Of a stretch of DNA of 64,000 bases, positions 23,451 through 32,955 are shown piece by piece. The position numbers and the translations under genes were made by a program. Location: the IMG/VR virus record IMGVR_UViG_3300032770_000011, positions 1 to 64,000 of that record. The stretch is one strand, 5' to 3'. The DNA comes from a virus. The first letter of the stretch is position 1; every line of letters starts with the position of its first letter. The notes under the pieces were generated by a model. That model had not been told where the DNA came from and did not search any database. It was given only the letters and a program-made list of their open reading frames with translations.

Positions 23451-25708
23451 CGGCGACCTGACGGGGCATACCTGTATTTGCAGCTACCAAGTCGCCAGAA
23501 GCTGCCTATATCGGCCGATTGCACAGTGATACTCATCAAGCGGCCCCGGAACCGCACAGTAAGATATTCTGTTGCCTGAGTAACCGTGTACGGACCGTAA
23601 GAGATCGGAGTGTCTCCTGGGAAGTTTGTAATATTGAATGTCAATTGAATTTGTGCCGAAGTACCCCCGGTAAATACCGACCATTTGAAGTCCGGCATTA
23701 TTTGATCAACAATAACGAATTCTTCACCTTCCGCCAAATAAAATTCGCCAGTAGTAAAAGAACTGACTAGAGGGTTACCATCGGCATCTGGCGTAGTCTC
23801 TTGCCGGTAGATAATACCACCCGGTGTTGCTGCAATAGGGTTGCCTAGAATGGATTGGTCAATCCAGGCTGACCGTACTAGAGCATTTGCTGGGCCGTAG
23901 TCCCAAGGTGCATTCGGTTCGGTGATATTCATCTTGACATAGCTGTCGCATTCACCTGACGAACTCGCTGCGGAGGGGTAAAGCCAGCCGACCTCATTGA
24001 ACGGGGTATTTGGCATAGCCCTTACATTCTGCAGATAGTTTGTATTGATGTTCTGAAATACCGCATCCCATACCGAACACGGAAGAACGTTAGCACCACT
24101 AGAAGTATAGGCATAGAAATTGGTTCGCCCCATCCAATAGACAGACCCACGTAACTGCTGTACGCAATGCGAACTGACAGCCCCCGCACCAGCACCAATC
24201 TTATTGAAACCAAAAACGTCGGGCGGTCCGATATAATTCATAGCCCAGAGATCAGCATCCGTAATAATCAGGTTCTGGTTACTGACTGCCAATCCCGCCA
24301 TAATTTCCGAACCAATCGAGATCGTGTAGTTACCGGCCTGAGTTGCGGCTGTTGCAGACCATTGGAAAAAGTTGCCAACGTCACACCACTGCACAAGTAA
24401 AGGTTGCTGCTGCCAGCCAATGTCGCGGTGCACACTGGAGCCAAAGGCAACCAGTATCTGCTCAGACATTGAGACAAAAATCCCAGAATTGAAAGGTGGT
24501 GCTTCAGTAATGATAGAGGCATTCTGAAACCCACTCTCAGGCCCCCAGTAGAAGATGGGCTGATTCATAGGGCAAGCCATGAGAAGCTCGCCCCAATTAT
24601 CCGTTGTCCAATCCGTCGCCGTGATATCCGTTCCGGTCTGGTCTGTCGTACTCGTCCCAGTACCGTAACCCCCTGTACCGTAAGTCCCTAGACCATAACC
24701 AGACCCCAATGGGGGCGGCCCCAATGCAATATAGTAAACAAGTTGAGCGTCACCGCCATTCATAGCGAAGGTACCAGCACCTGTTGCCTGAGTACCAGCA
24801 GCAATCGTAAATGTGTGCGTATCTGGTACAGTAGCGACTTCGTAGGCTCCGGAAATTGTTACACCTTCTCCTGTCGTCGGAATCGGAAATACAATCGTAG
24901 AACCAACAGCAAGACCGTGATCAACAAGATCAACCGAAACAATTGCCGACCCATTCGTCGTAGTAAAGACCGGAACAGACGAGAAGACGATGTCGTCTCC
25001 GCTACCTACGCCAGCACCAGCTGCGTTGGCACTCATGACAACGGTTGTCGCTGTTACAGATGACACCGTTGTAGCACTCGGAATTGACGCAGGCGTCGTC
25101 AAATCATAGATAGTCATTCCTACCTTGACCCAGGCAGGCGTTGAAGCAAAATGAAGAGTGTCATTTCCTGCTGCGGTTGTATTGTTAGTTGCCGTTGGAT
25201 TGGACTCTGAAGTTGTTGCATTTGAACCCGCCGTAATGTTGTAAGAGTGTGTCCCAGTAATTTCATCAATTGGATAAAGCCCATCAAGAATCACACCACC
25301 TTGAGATACTGGTACATTGAAGAAGACTGCATCATAAATTGTAACATTAGAAATATTAGGATCCACAATGGAAACAATATTGCTATTCGCGGTAGTCGAA
25401 ATATTGGGGGCAAAATTGGATGTCAAAACCTGCGGCGAGACATCTTGATAAACACTATTGGTAATAACCGCGAGTTGCGTTGTCGTACCAATGGCCAGAT
25501 GCTTGTTAGTATTCAGATCCTGCCAGGCGTGCAGGTCTCGGGGTACCCCAGAAATAGCGAAGGGATAGAACTTCTGCCAACCACCGTACTTTTGAACAAG
25601 GCTGTCACGAAATCGAATCAGGTTACTTTGCGAGATACCTGTGCGGAGCAATGTCGGGGTGCGTTCGACATTGACGCCCGGTATCAATTGAACCGAACCA
25701 AAAGGCAT
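23447..25708 (-). CDS. tail nozzle/tubular protein B-like
   Basis: 753 aa. The opening MPFGSVQLIPGVNVERTPTL and the following QSNLIRFRDSLVQKYGGWQ match a widespread podophage family that builds the tail nozzle (functional equivalent of T7 gp12). The rest is a large beta-rich propeller-type protein with repeated Ig-like segments (SSVTATTVVMSANAAG). Gene order (adaptor, fibre, nozzle, internal proteins) supports this. It should extend the short tail below the portal-adaptor ring. Confidence 0.75.
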   Translation of the reverse strand: MPFGSVQLIPGVNVERTPTLLRTGISQSNLIRFRDSLVQKYGGWQKFYPFAISGVPRDLHAWQDLNTNKHLAIGTTTQLAVITNSVYQDVSPQVLTSNFAPNISTTANSNIVSIVDPNISNVTIYDAVFFNVPVSQGGVILDGLYPIDEITGTHSYNITAGSNATTSESNPTATNNTTAAGNDTLHFASTPAWVKVGMTIYDLTTPASIPSATTVSSVTATTVVMSANAAGAGVGSGDDIVFSSVPVFTTTNGSAIVSVDLVDHGLAVGSTIVFPIPTTGEGVTISGAYEVATVPDTHTFTIAAGTQATGAGTFAMNGGDAQLVYYIALGPPPLGSGYGLGTYGTGGYGTGTSTTDQTGTDITATDWTTDNWGELLMACPMNQPIFYWGPESGFQNASIITEAPPFNSGIFVSMSEQILVAFGSSVHRDIGWQQQPLLVQWCDVGNFFQWSATAATQAGNYTISIGSEIMAGLAVSNQNLIITDADLWAMNYIGPPDVFGFNKIGAGAGAVSSHCVQQLRGSVYWMGRTNFYAYTSSGANVLPCSVWDAVFQNINTNYLQNVRAMPNTPFNEVGWLYPSAASSSGECDSYVKMNITEPNAPWDYGPANALVRSAWIDQSILGNPIAATPGGIIYRQETTPDADGNPLVSSFTTGEFYLAEGEEFVIVDQIMPDFKWSVFTGGTSAQIQLTFNITNFPGDTPISYGPYTVTQATEYLTVRFRGRLMSITVQSADIGSFWRLGSCKYRYAPSGRR

Positions 25709-25714
25709 CTGTAT

Positions 25715-26665
25715 TCAGCCTGCACGAATCAAGGTAATACCTGCCACTGTTGATGGCGGCATATTTTGAGACGCGCCAGAACCGTAAGCTGAATTATTCA
25801 CGGAGATACCAGTAGTATTTGTATTTATCGTTAGACTGACACCCCCAGAGGGATTTTGTTGGTAAACATTGTTACTACCGCCACCAATACCTGCCCCATT
25901 GTAAATAATTACAGACCCAAAAGAATGTGAATGTCCTGGATCCGTTACAGATGCCGTATGATTGTGGGTCTGTGAGTTTTGATCACCACCTGCTGAAAGC
26001 AGCGTATTACCATCAATTCCAGACACAGCAGACGTTACCCGCCCCGTGCCCTGGTTCAGGGCAACGCGGGTGCGCCCACGTAGATCGGGCAGAGTATTAC
26101 CACCTAGATAGCCATTCAGCACAGGGTAAGTAACCGCACTGAATGTCGTTCCATCGCAATTCAAGTAAGGTTTTACAGTACAGTTGGTGATCCAGGCTGG
26201 AACGGCAGACACACCTAGATCGATATAAGTGCCAACACGTCCTAAGTTGACGTAGTACATATCAGTACCGTCACAGAAGATGTGTACTGCTTCTCCTGGA
26301 GGCGCACAAATGACATTGCCCGGCGTTGAAGAGGCCAGAATGACTACAAAGGCTCCGGTACAAACATTGTTGACGATATAGTACCCCGGCATAGGAAACG
26401 TCACTGTCACATTAGCCGTCAATGTGCCGGAGAATGTAATGAAGGAATTCTGCGCCTGCGTTGGTCCGGCTGAAGGCGTTGCCGTAAATCCTCCTGGGAC
26501 TGTAAGCGTGACTGGTGTGTTAGTCAAGCTAACCGTTACAAAGCCGCCCAGCATACCATCAATAGCAGCCATATCAGGGTTGATTGCTGCAGACCCCCAG
26601 GTACCCGGCAAATCGCCAGTATTGGGCACGATCAAGCCGCGATTGACTGTGAGAGGTTCGACCAT
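25715..26665 (-). CDS. tail fibre/collar-domain protein
   Basis: 316 aa. Residues 170-205 carry LNCDGTTFSAVTYPVLNGY and NTLPDLRGRTRVALNQG, the hallmark of phage tail collar domains, followed by HNHTASVTDPGHSHS with metal-binding-type His pairs as in T4 gp12-like fibre tips. The N-terminal 160 residues are beta-rich. Most likely a receptor-binding fibre or its collar; no signal peptide, unlike the fibre-like genes further upstream. Confidence 0.75.
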   Translation of the reverse strand: MVEPLTVNRGLIVPNTGDLPGTWGSAAINPDMAAIDGMLGGFVTVSLTNTPVTLTVPGGFTATPSAGPTQAQNSFITFSGTLTANVTVTFPMPGYYIVNNVCTGAFVVILASSTPGNVICAPPGEAVHIFCDGTDMYYVNLGRVGTYIDLGVSAVPAWITNCTVKPYLNCDGTTFSAVTYPVLNGYLGGNTLPDLRGRTRVALNQGTGRVTSAVSGIDGNTLLSAGGDQNSQTHNHTASVTDPGHSHSFGSVIIYNGAGIGGGSNNVYQQNPSGGVSLTINTNTTGISVNNSAYGSGASQNMPPSTVAGITLIRAG

Positions 26666-26668
26666 AGA

Positions 26669-27373
26669 TTATGCCCTCGGCGGGGTGGCAAGAGGCGCGG
26701 GCTGCTTGGGAGACCAAGCTTGGGCTGCATACTTCTTGCGGTTTTCTTCGACGTTGGCGGATTCAAGTAACGTCTTGTAATGCGTCTCCCAAGACATGGC
26801 CTGCTGTGGATTGTCTACCATCGCGCCATAATTCTGCAGGTAGCCCGCCGCAAATACAAGCGAAGCAGCAAAGAACAGATCTGGCAGATAGAGTGTCAAA
26901 TACGTCGTAGGATTGGACACACTCAAAGGGGTGGGTCGTACCGTACCTACCACCTCAATACTGTAATTGGCATCAGGTGGTGGGCCCACGATGATCTGTT
27001 GATCAGTAATCATAGCATAGTACTGCGGCACCGAAGGCGTCGTGGCTGCTGTCTCATTGGGCCAGAGCGCGTCTAGAAATTCACGCGACGTTGGTACTAA
27101 CTGGTACCTGTTCATTGTAGTTCCTGAAGGAGTAAACACATTCAGGGATTCACTGACGACGAAGTGCTGTGGGAAGGTAAAGCTCCGGCTATTGGCCGTT
27201 AGAGTACCACTAGAATCACGCACAATGGTAGAGAGTAAGTCAAGTTCACGGTATATTCTTTGTTCGGAGTCATCGATAATATTTGGGAGTACTGTTACAA
27301 AGTTGGGGTCCGTCTGAGGGACCACCAACATGTTGGCCAAGTCGGTAACGTACTGGCTATAGGTCAAGGCCAT
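26669..27373 (-). CDS. adaptor/tail tubular A-like protein
   Basis: 234 aa. MALTYSQYVTDLANMLVVPQ, NIIDDSEQRIYRELDLLST and the C-terminal MSWETHYKTLLESANVEENRKK match the adaptor family of podophages (phiKMV-like/T7 gp11 equivalents) that joins portal to nozzle. Length is typical. It has the same general architecture as the gene at 32955, suggesting these phages use more than one ring protein of this type. Confidence 0.7.
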   Translation of the reverse strand: MALTYSQYVTDLANMLVVPQTDPNFVTVLPNIIDDSEQRIYRELDLLSTIVRDSSGTLTANSRSFTFPQHFVVSESLNVFTPSGTTMNRYQLVPTSREFLDALWPNETAATTPSVPQYYAMITDQQIIVGPPPDANYSIEVVGTVRPTPLSVSNPTTYLTLYLPDLFFAASLVFAAGYLQNYGAMVDNPQQAMSWETHYKTLLESANVEENRKKYAAQAWSPKQPAPLATPPRA

Positions 27374-27461
27374 AAGGAATAGTCTCTATGTTTAGTTTGT
27401 AGAGAAAGCGACAAATCGTAGCAACCCAGAAGTAAAGACCAGTACCAGATGTAGAGCATGA

Positions 27462-27998
27462 TCACGACGCAGCTAGAGTAAATGTCAAGGCGTTAGCACG
27501 TTCATGGCTGATTCGGTTCGTCCAGCCCCTAGCGAATTTGGTATCCTGCGGGTGGGCCTGGATAATCAGCGAATAGACATGTTGATGGTCGTCACAGAAG
27601 CGCTGCGTAAAATCTTTCAGATCGGTAATTTTGGTAGCAGCCCCAAGCGTAATAAGACCGATATGACCGTCAGCTACAACGCCCAAGGTACGCTGCAGGA
27701 TCAATGCTGCTTCATGCAGTCCGGAATTTACGAAGGTATCGAAGAACAGATAGTCGATACCGCCGGGTAACTGTGGGCAGTAGGGCTGCCAGTACTGTGT
27801 CTTGTAAATCAGCTTCTTGGTTTCCCAAGGAACTGTCCAGATATCCTGGGTTGCCTGGTTGTTGGCTACACACCAAGCGTTATATTCACTCTGGGTGATG
27901 CCATCCGAAGTACGACCACCACTGTCATCAGGGTCGTCATCATTGCCCTTCTCATCGATGTAGGTGAAGGCAACTGCCTTTTCGAAGTTTATGTCCAT
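27462..27998 (-). CDS. endolysin, GH108-type muramidase with peptidoglycan-binding region
   Basis: 178 aa. N-terminal FEKAVAFTYIDEKGN with DDPDDSGGRTSDGITQ is the glycosyl hydrolase 108 pattern (DPxDxGGxTxxGIT); the catalytic acid is expected at the Glu before KGN. The C-terminal half (LILQRTLGVVADGHIGLITL) resembles PG_binding_3. No signal peptide, so a holin is needed for release; the candidate is the two-span protein at 11.4-11.6 kb. It sits between the adaptor and fibre genes, separate from the membrane cluster. Confidence 0.85.
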   Translation of the reverse strand: MDINFEKAVAFTYIDEKGNDDDPDDSGGRTSDGITQSEYNAWCVANNQATQDIWTVPWETKKLIYKTQYWQPYCPQLPGGIDYLFFDTFVNSGLHEAALILQRTLGVVADGHIGLITLGAATKITDLKDFTQRFCDDHQHVYSLIIQAHPQDTKFARGWTNRISHERANALTFTLAAS

Positions 27999-28008
27999 AT
28001 CATAACCT

Positions 28009-29757
28009 TTAAGAAATCGGCGTGATGACGATGATGCCTTGGCAGCCTACCGATCCGGTACCACCACCACCACCGCCGTAGCAGCCGCCATTGCCGGCTG
28101 GCCCCGACCCGACAGGACCGCCTCCACCCCCGCCGGACCCGTGCGTAGAATCCCACTCTTGGCCGTTTCCGCCCGCGCCGCCTTGTTTTGCGCTACCGGC
28201 AGCGCCCGCGCCCCCGCCGCCGCCGCCAGCCGTTCCGGGGCTCCCATTGTTATTCGATGGTCCTCCTGCCCCGCCGCCGACTCCCAGATAGTTGTTACCG
28301 CCGTTACCGCCAGTACTCCCGGATGCCGTCGCCCCGGCGGTGCCACCGCCGTTACCGCCGCCACCGCCAGCCGCACTGCCATCCTGGTTTCCTGAATCCG
28401 CGCCGTTGCCATGAGGACCAGCCGCGCCTCCGCCTGCTGCGTGCCCAGAGGCAACTCCAGTGCCCCCGCTGAAAAGAAAATCACCCAATCCATTCGAGGC
28501 TTGTCCTCCAATTCCAGAGTGGACGCCGCCCTGCGCCCGGACGACGACCGCCGTTCCGCTCTGCGTCGCGCAATTCGACGTGCTATTGCACAGCCACGAA
28601 TAGCCGCCGTCGGTCGTGGTGTTTCCGGCCGCCCCGACCGAATATCCGACGGATGATGAGATAGCGACGGTAAGGCTTATGATGTAGGAGTAAGCCCCAC
28701 CACCACCCGATGGACCGCCGCCGATTGCTTCCACTTGAAAATGCGTGCATCCAGTGGTGTTAGTCCAGGTCCCCGCTCCAGGGGTCGTCAAGAATATGGG
28801 AGTGCCTGAGCCAGAACACGCAGGCGTGTATGGCTTGATGATGATAAGGCCATCGCGTCCGGCACCCGATGTAAGTGTGCCACCTGATGCGCTGACAACG
28901 CCGCCACCTCCTGCGCCGTAAGTGCCACCAGAACCGGCAGATGTTGTGCCGGTCGTCTCGGCCCCACCGCCGCCACCGCCTGAGCCGTAGAGCGAGCCGT
29001 CGATCTCGGTGCCGTTGCTGCCATTGCTGCCGGAGAAGCCTCCGCCACCGCCTGCCCCGCCGCTCGAGCCGTCGCCTTGTCCGCCGTTGGTGCGGCCGAA
29101 CACGCCGCTGGCGGCAACGCCAGGATGACCGCCGCCGAAAGGACCAGCAGCGCCGCCGCCGCCCGTGCCGAGGTAGCCGTTGGTCGTGCTGGCAGATCCG
29201 CCCGATCCGCCCGACAACTTCAGGTCCCCGATCCCTGAGCTTACGGTCCCGCCCGCGCCTCCGGGAACGGTCACGCCGCTCGAATCCGATTGGATGCCGC
29301 CGCCCCCGCCCTGAGCGCCGACGACCACGCTGGTGTCGCCTAGCGAGCTGCAACCAGAGGTAGACGAGCAGAAATAGGTATCACCACCAGCATTGCCATT
29401 ACTGTTACTGCTTGTAACTATCGCCGCCCCACCAGTACCTACATGAATTCCATAAGTACTGCCAAGACTGACAGTGACATTGAAGGTCTCGGAGAAGCCC
29501 CCACCTCCACCTCCTGTGCCTATTGCAATCGTACCCGTATTGACATTGGCAGCGCCAGAACCCCCAGCACCAATTACCTCTACAGTAATCTGAGTACAAC
29601 CAGTCGTGTTGGTCCACGTAGTTCCAGAGGTAAGATAGATTGCAGAAAATACTGTGCATCCAGTCGGCGCGAAGTTGATATAAGCTGGTACAAATTGCGC
29701 ACTGCCCCGCGATAAGGTAAAAAGACTGAGTACTACAACCAGTAAGAACTTTCTCAT
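28009..29757 (-). CDS. secreted glycine-rich fibre-like protein
   Basis: 582 aa. Begins with a clear Sec signal (RKFLLVVVLSLFTLSRGSA-Q). The mature part holds two related halves, each opening with WTNTTGCT and then a run of Gly-rich strands (VIGAGGSGAANVNTG; AIGGGPSGGGG), the pattern of glycine-rich phage fibre or bacterial adhesin domains. The DNA is unusually GC-rich because of Gly codons and therefore opens long false frames on the other strand. Overlaps the next upstream gene by ATGA. Either an exported adhesin or a tail fibre with an odd leader. Confidence 0.7.
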   Translation of the reverse strand: MRKFLLVVVLSLFTLSRGSAQFVPAYINFAPTGCTVFSAIYLTSGTTWTNTTGCTQITVEVIGAGGSGAANVNTGTIAIGTGGGGGGFSETFNVTVSLGSTYGIHVGTGGAAIVTSSNSNGNAGGDTYFCSSTSGCSSLGDTSVVVGAQGGGGGIQSDSSGVTVPGGAGGTVSSGIGDLKLSGGSGGSASTTNGYLGTGGGGAAGPFGGGHPGVAASGVFGRTNGGQGDGSSGGAGGGGGFSGSNGSNGTEIDGSLYGSGGGGGGAETTGTTSAGSGGTYGAGGGGVVSASGGTLTSGAGRDGLIIIKPYTPACSGSGTPIFLTTPGAGTWTNTTGCTHFQVEAIGGGPSGGGGAYSYIISLTVAISSSVGYSVGAAGNTTTDGGYSWLCNSTSNCATQSGTAVVVRAQGGVHSGIGGQASNGLGDFLFSGGTGVASGHAAGGGAAGPHGNGADSGNQDGSAAGGGGGNGGGTAGATASGSTGGNGGNNYLGVGGGAGGPSNNNGSPGTAGGGGGGAGAAGSAKQGGAGGNGQEWDSTHGSGGGGGGPVGSGPAGNGGCYGGGGGGTGSVGCQGIIVITPIS

Positions 29758-31943
29758 TGAAGCGCCTTCACAGAATAGGTGCTGTCGCCGCCAGCACGGA
29801 TTACTGAAATAATGAACTTATGTCCATTCGTGGTATCAAGTGAATCGCCGGTGTTTGACCCTACTGAGAAACCAGAGAATGACGTTACACCAGCACTACC
29901 GTTATTTGTAACTTTCAACAAACAGTACCCATCTGCTGATGGTGCCGTTATTGTATAATTCCCACCATTCGTAATGGTCTGTATTGGTCGCGCACCACAA
30001 TCAACTGTGATATCTCCAGTAGATAAAGATTTGGACGTTACAGTGGCACCACCAGACAACGTCTGATCTTCAATATCAAGCGCCGCTAGAGTCATGTTAG
30101 TGCTTGCGCCTGTCCACGTTGTGGAATCTGTTCCAGCCAACGTAATCGTATTATTGACAGTAAAGGTTTTACCAGAGCCAATCGTCAAAGTGGCTGAGGA
30201 CGCAGGAGTTGTAAAAGTATACTTATTGATACTTGTTGCAGTTGCTACGCCAAGCACCGGCGTTATCAGCGTAGGCGTATTAGCCAAAACAACAGCGCCA
30301 GTTCCTGTTACAGCCGTAATTGAGGTTCCATTGATCTTGAATGAATTACCTGTTCCAGCTGTATCATAAGTCTTATTTGTAAATGTATCTGTAGTTGCTT
30401 TACCAACGAGAGTATCGGTTGCCGCTGGAAGACTAACCGTAACCGTACCTAGAGCCCCAGTAACAGGTTCTAAAGTTACCGTACCAGAAGTTGCATTACC
30501 AAATTTTACATAACCAAGCGTTCCAGAAACCCCCACGGTAACGCCAGTGCCATCCCATTCAAGATTGGCCGACCCTCCAAATGATCCAGAGTTATTGAAC
30601 TGTATACTTGTTGAAGGACTCGCAGGTGTGCCAATACTTGTTGTACCACAAGTAACACCTGTTCCTGAGACATAGTTCAAATGGTTACCCCCAGTGTCAG
30701 GGCAACTTGGCATTGAATTCGCTGCAACATTCGCAGTTGAGCCCGTCCAATTACCGAGCATCGTATTAGCGCCTGATTGAGCAAGAATAGAAAGTGGAAT
30801 CGTATTAGCACCACTCACCGTTCCACTCAAAGCTGGCGAAGGAATAGTCAACCCAGAAGGCAGCGTAGTAGATTCTGATGGCACCCCTGAACCGTTCGTA
30901 ACGACTACAGCATTATTCGTCGTGCCAAAACCCGAGACAGTCGTTCCTGCACCTCCATAGAAGGCAATCTGATTGGCAGTGCCAGCTGAGACCGTACCCG
31001 AACCGCCACCCCCACCGCAACCCGCACCGGCATCAACAATATTACCAGAAGCGTCACTCTGGATACAGTTACCAGGCGTCAGCGAACCGGACACCGTCGC
31101 AAACTTTGAGGTGCTCCCTGAAGCCGTACCATTGGTAAATGGTGAAGGAAGTCGTGCGGTATTGACTGTCCCAGTCAACCCTGAAGCGTCAGTACCACTG
31201 CAGAAAGCAGAGGCATCAGAAAGATTTGTGCAAGCTGGCTGTGCTTGCGTAAATACACCGCCTGCGCCGAGCCCTGTCAAAAAGTTATTGGCTGACGCTG
31301 AGAAGGGTACAGCAGTATTGCTGACTGTACCAGCTGAGGTCTTGAAGGAGAAGATTCCGTTGCCACTATCAAAATAGAACTCGCCGTATCCAGACACAGG
31401 ATTGGAAGGCGTAGCAATAGACTTGATACCAATCTGTTGATTGAAGGCCCAAGACCCCGTCATCGTCGGTGAAATGCTCTGGTCTAAAGGAGGCGCAGCA
31501 TCACTCCGCATCGCTGTCGTTGCGACGCCATTGACAGTTGCTAACCCTACTACCGCAGTAGGATTAGCAAATACTGCTCCTGACAAGCAAGAAGGACAAC
31601 TCAAAACGCCGGTAGTAGCATTCAACACTAATGGTGAAACTGCTGTCGATGGGATAGTCCCATTCAAATTGGGCAGCATCAAGGTTGTGGAACCTGCCGC
31701 CGCTTGCGGTACAAGTTGAACTTGCCCACTTGATGCACCAGCAAATGTGATTGAACCTGGCGTAGTACCTGAGATACCAAGCACAGGGCTAGAAGTAGGT
31801 CCTGGAACCCCAATAGTAGACCCAGTGTTACCACAGACAGTCCCACCACCAAACTGGCCTGTGCAGACAGCCAATGCACTCGTCGAGAAGACGAATGAGA
31901 AGGCGATAGTCGAGGCAAGAGCTTTGATAGCTTTCTTGATCAT
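29754..31943 (-). CDS. large secreted fibre-like protein
   Basis: 729 aa if started at the ATG that overlaps the preceding stop (ATGA); a start 15 bp earlier is possible. Sec signal MIKKAIKALASTIAFSF... ending FSTSALA. The mature chain is a Ser/Thr/Gly-rich beta protein with repeated strands (GSITFAGASSGQVQLV, STTLMLPNLNGTIP, GTVTLEPVTGALGTVTVSLP) like the shafts of long tail fibres or trimeric spikes, and ends with a compact domain. Likely a partner of the glycine-rich protein that follows it. Confidence 0.7.
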   Translation of the reverse strand: MIKKAIKALASTIAFSFVFSTSALAVCTGQFGGGTVCGNTGSTIGVPGPTSSPVLGISGTTPGSITFAGASSGQVQLVPQAAAGSTTLMLPNLNGTIPSTAVSPLVLNATTGVLSCPSCLSGAVFANPTAVVGLATVNGVATTAMRSDAAPPLDQSISPTMTGSWAFNQQIGIKSIATPSNPVSGYGEFYFDSGNGIFSFKTSAGTVSNTAVPFSASANNFLTGLGAGGVFTQAQPACTNLSDASAFCSGTDASGLTGTVNTARLPSPFTNGTASGSTSKFATVSGSLTPGNCIQSDASGNIVDAGAGCGGGGGSGTVSAGTANQIAFYGGAGTTVSGFGTTNNAVVVTNGSGVPSESTTLPSGLTIPSPALSGTVSGANTIPLSILAQSGANTMLGNWTGSTANVAANSMPSCPDTGGNHLNYVSGTGVTCGTTSIGTPASPSTSIQFNNSGSFGGSANLEWDGTGVTVGVSGTLGYVKFGNATSGTVTLEPVTGALGTVTVSLPAATDTLVGKATTDTFTNKTYDTAGTGNSFKINGTSITAVTGTGAVVLANTPTLITPVLGVATATSINKYTFTTPASSATLTIGSGKTFTVNNTITLAGTDSTTWTGASTNMTLAALDIEDQTLSGGATVTSKSLSTGDITVDCGARPIQTITNGGNYTITAPSADGYCLLKVTNNGSAGVTSFSGFSVGSNTGDSLDTTNGHKFIISVIRAGGDSTYSVKALQ

Positions 31944-32425
31944 GAGGTCATATACCATCCGCCGCCCGTAGGAATTGGGTTAAGGGTAATCCAACCATAA
32001 GCATTCGTTATCTGCACCATCGAGAGGCCATCACATAATTCACCACCCGTAAAGGTAATGGTGATGTTGTTGGTACTAGCGTCACCTTTCAAATCCTTGA
32101 AGGTAATGGGTTGCTTGTATGTTACCGAAGCCGCTAGCGGCACTACGGCATAGGACGCCGATGCAATCGTCTTATTGAAAAGTATCCTGGTGTCCGTCGT
32201 CTCAACAGCATAAGGACTACCTGATGTGGCCCCCGCTGTAATGACTTCCGTATTGAGGGCAGGATAGGCCGAAAAGAAGGCTGCCAGAGTAGCTAGTGTT
32301 GCATTGTAGAGAACCCCTGCATTGGCGTTGCCTGGCTGCACGAGCCACACGAGCTCGTCACCCGCAAGAGTGGCAGGTACCGACGAGAAGGACGTCATGC
32401 GTCCGTCAGTGGGAATCGAACTCAT
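31940..32425 (-). CDS. fibre-associated structural protein
   Basis: 161 aa, beta-rich, no signal peptide. MTSFSSVPATLAGDELVWLV resembles the N-terminal attachment region of podophage fibres, and the C-terminal half (FTGGELCDGLSMVQITNAYGWITLNP) looks like a small beta-sandwich. Ends by ATGA overlap with the large fibre-like gene, so it may be the virion-attachment subunit of that fibre. Confidence 0.6.
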   Translation of the reverse strand: MSSIPTDGRMTSFSSVPATLAGDELVWLVQPGNANAGVLYNATLATLAAFFSAYPALNTEVITAGATSGSPYAVETTDTRILFNKTIASASYAVVPLAASVTYKQPITFKDLKGDASTNNITITFTGGELCDGLSMVQITNAYGWITLNPIPTGGGWYMTS

Positions 32426-32839
32426 TTAGGAGTCCTGTGTGTACTGTGCGATCAAAGGGACAGTGCCAGACTGGTCACAGAGAAGTAGTTGTGGGCCTGC
32501 GCCCCAAGGTGGCTGATCGGTTGGATAGGTAACCTTCGTCGTACCGCCGCGCTGCGCAATCAGTACCAGCTGTTCTTCATAGGCATAGTCAGGAACGCGA
32601 GCATTGATGATCGGCGGTGGATCGGGCGGTAGAACAATCGTGCGAAGTTGTTCATTGGGGATGTCGAAGCAACGGTCCTTACAAACCAATATTCTGATTT
32701 GATACAAGTGCTGCCCCGCCCATGCGGTCTGCCAAACGAGGTCTGAAGAATTCCTCCAGAACGAACATCGATCACATTGTCCCCACGACTCCGGGTCGGT
32801 CGTAGAAACTCTTGCATATTTTGGAAGTGGGTCGGCCAT
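32426..32839 (-). CDS. zinc-binding virion-region protein
   Basis: 137 aa. Two Cys pairs CDRCSFWRN and VCKDRC about 30 residues apart probably bind zinc; between them WQTAWAGQHL, and after them IPNEQLRTIVLPPDPPP, a segment I recognise from phages of Hyphomicrobiales. Function unknown; it lies between fibre and adaptor genes. The start overlaps the preceding small gene by one base (TAATG). Confidence 0.65.
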   Translation of the reverse strand: MADPLPKYARVSTTDPESWGQCDRCSFWRNSSDLVWQTAWAGQHLYQIRILVCKDRCFDIPNEQLRTIVLPPDPPPIINARVPDYAYEEQLVLIAQRGGTTKVTYPTDQPPWGAGPQLLLCDQSGTVPLIAQYTQDS

Positions 32840-32955
32840 TATACGTGAGCTTCAAGTGTATGAAGTTCCTTAAATGTTAATCCAAGCGTAGGGTGCTTCT
32901 TCCCTTTAGCAACGTAGTCATAAACAGGGCTGCTCTTAACCTTAAATTTTCTCAT
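32839..32955 (-). CDS. 38-aa basic peptide between adaptor and zinc protein
   Basis: Fits exactly between two genes, overlapping each by one base (TAATG on both sides). The product MRKFKVKSSPVYDYVAKGKK... is basic and short. The exact tiling argues for a real translated gene; function unknown. Confidence 0.55.
   Translation of the reverse strand: MRKFKVKSSPVYDYVAKGKKHPTLGLTFKELHTLEAHV

Noticed and set aside
28039-29363. Several long Arg/Pro-rich frames on both strands across the glycine-rich gene
   Set aside because: GC-rich Gly codons suppress stops in the other frames; Arg/Pro composition is typical of such shadows.
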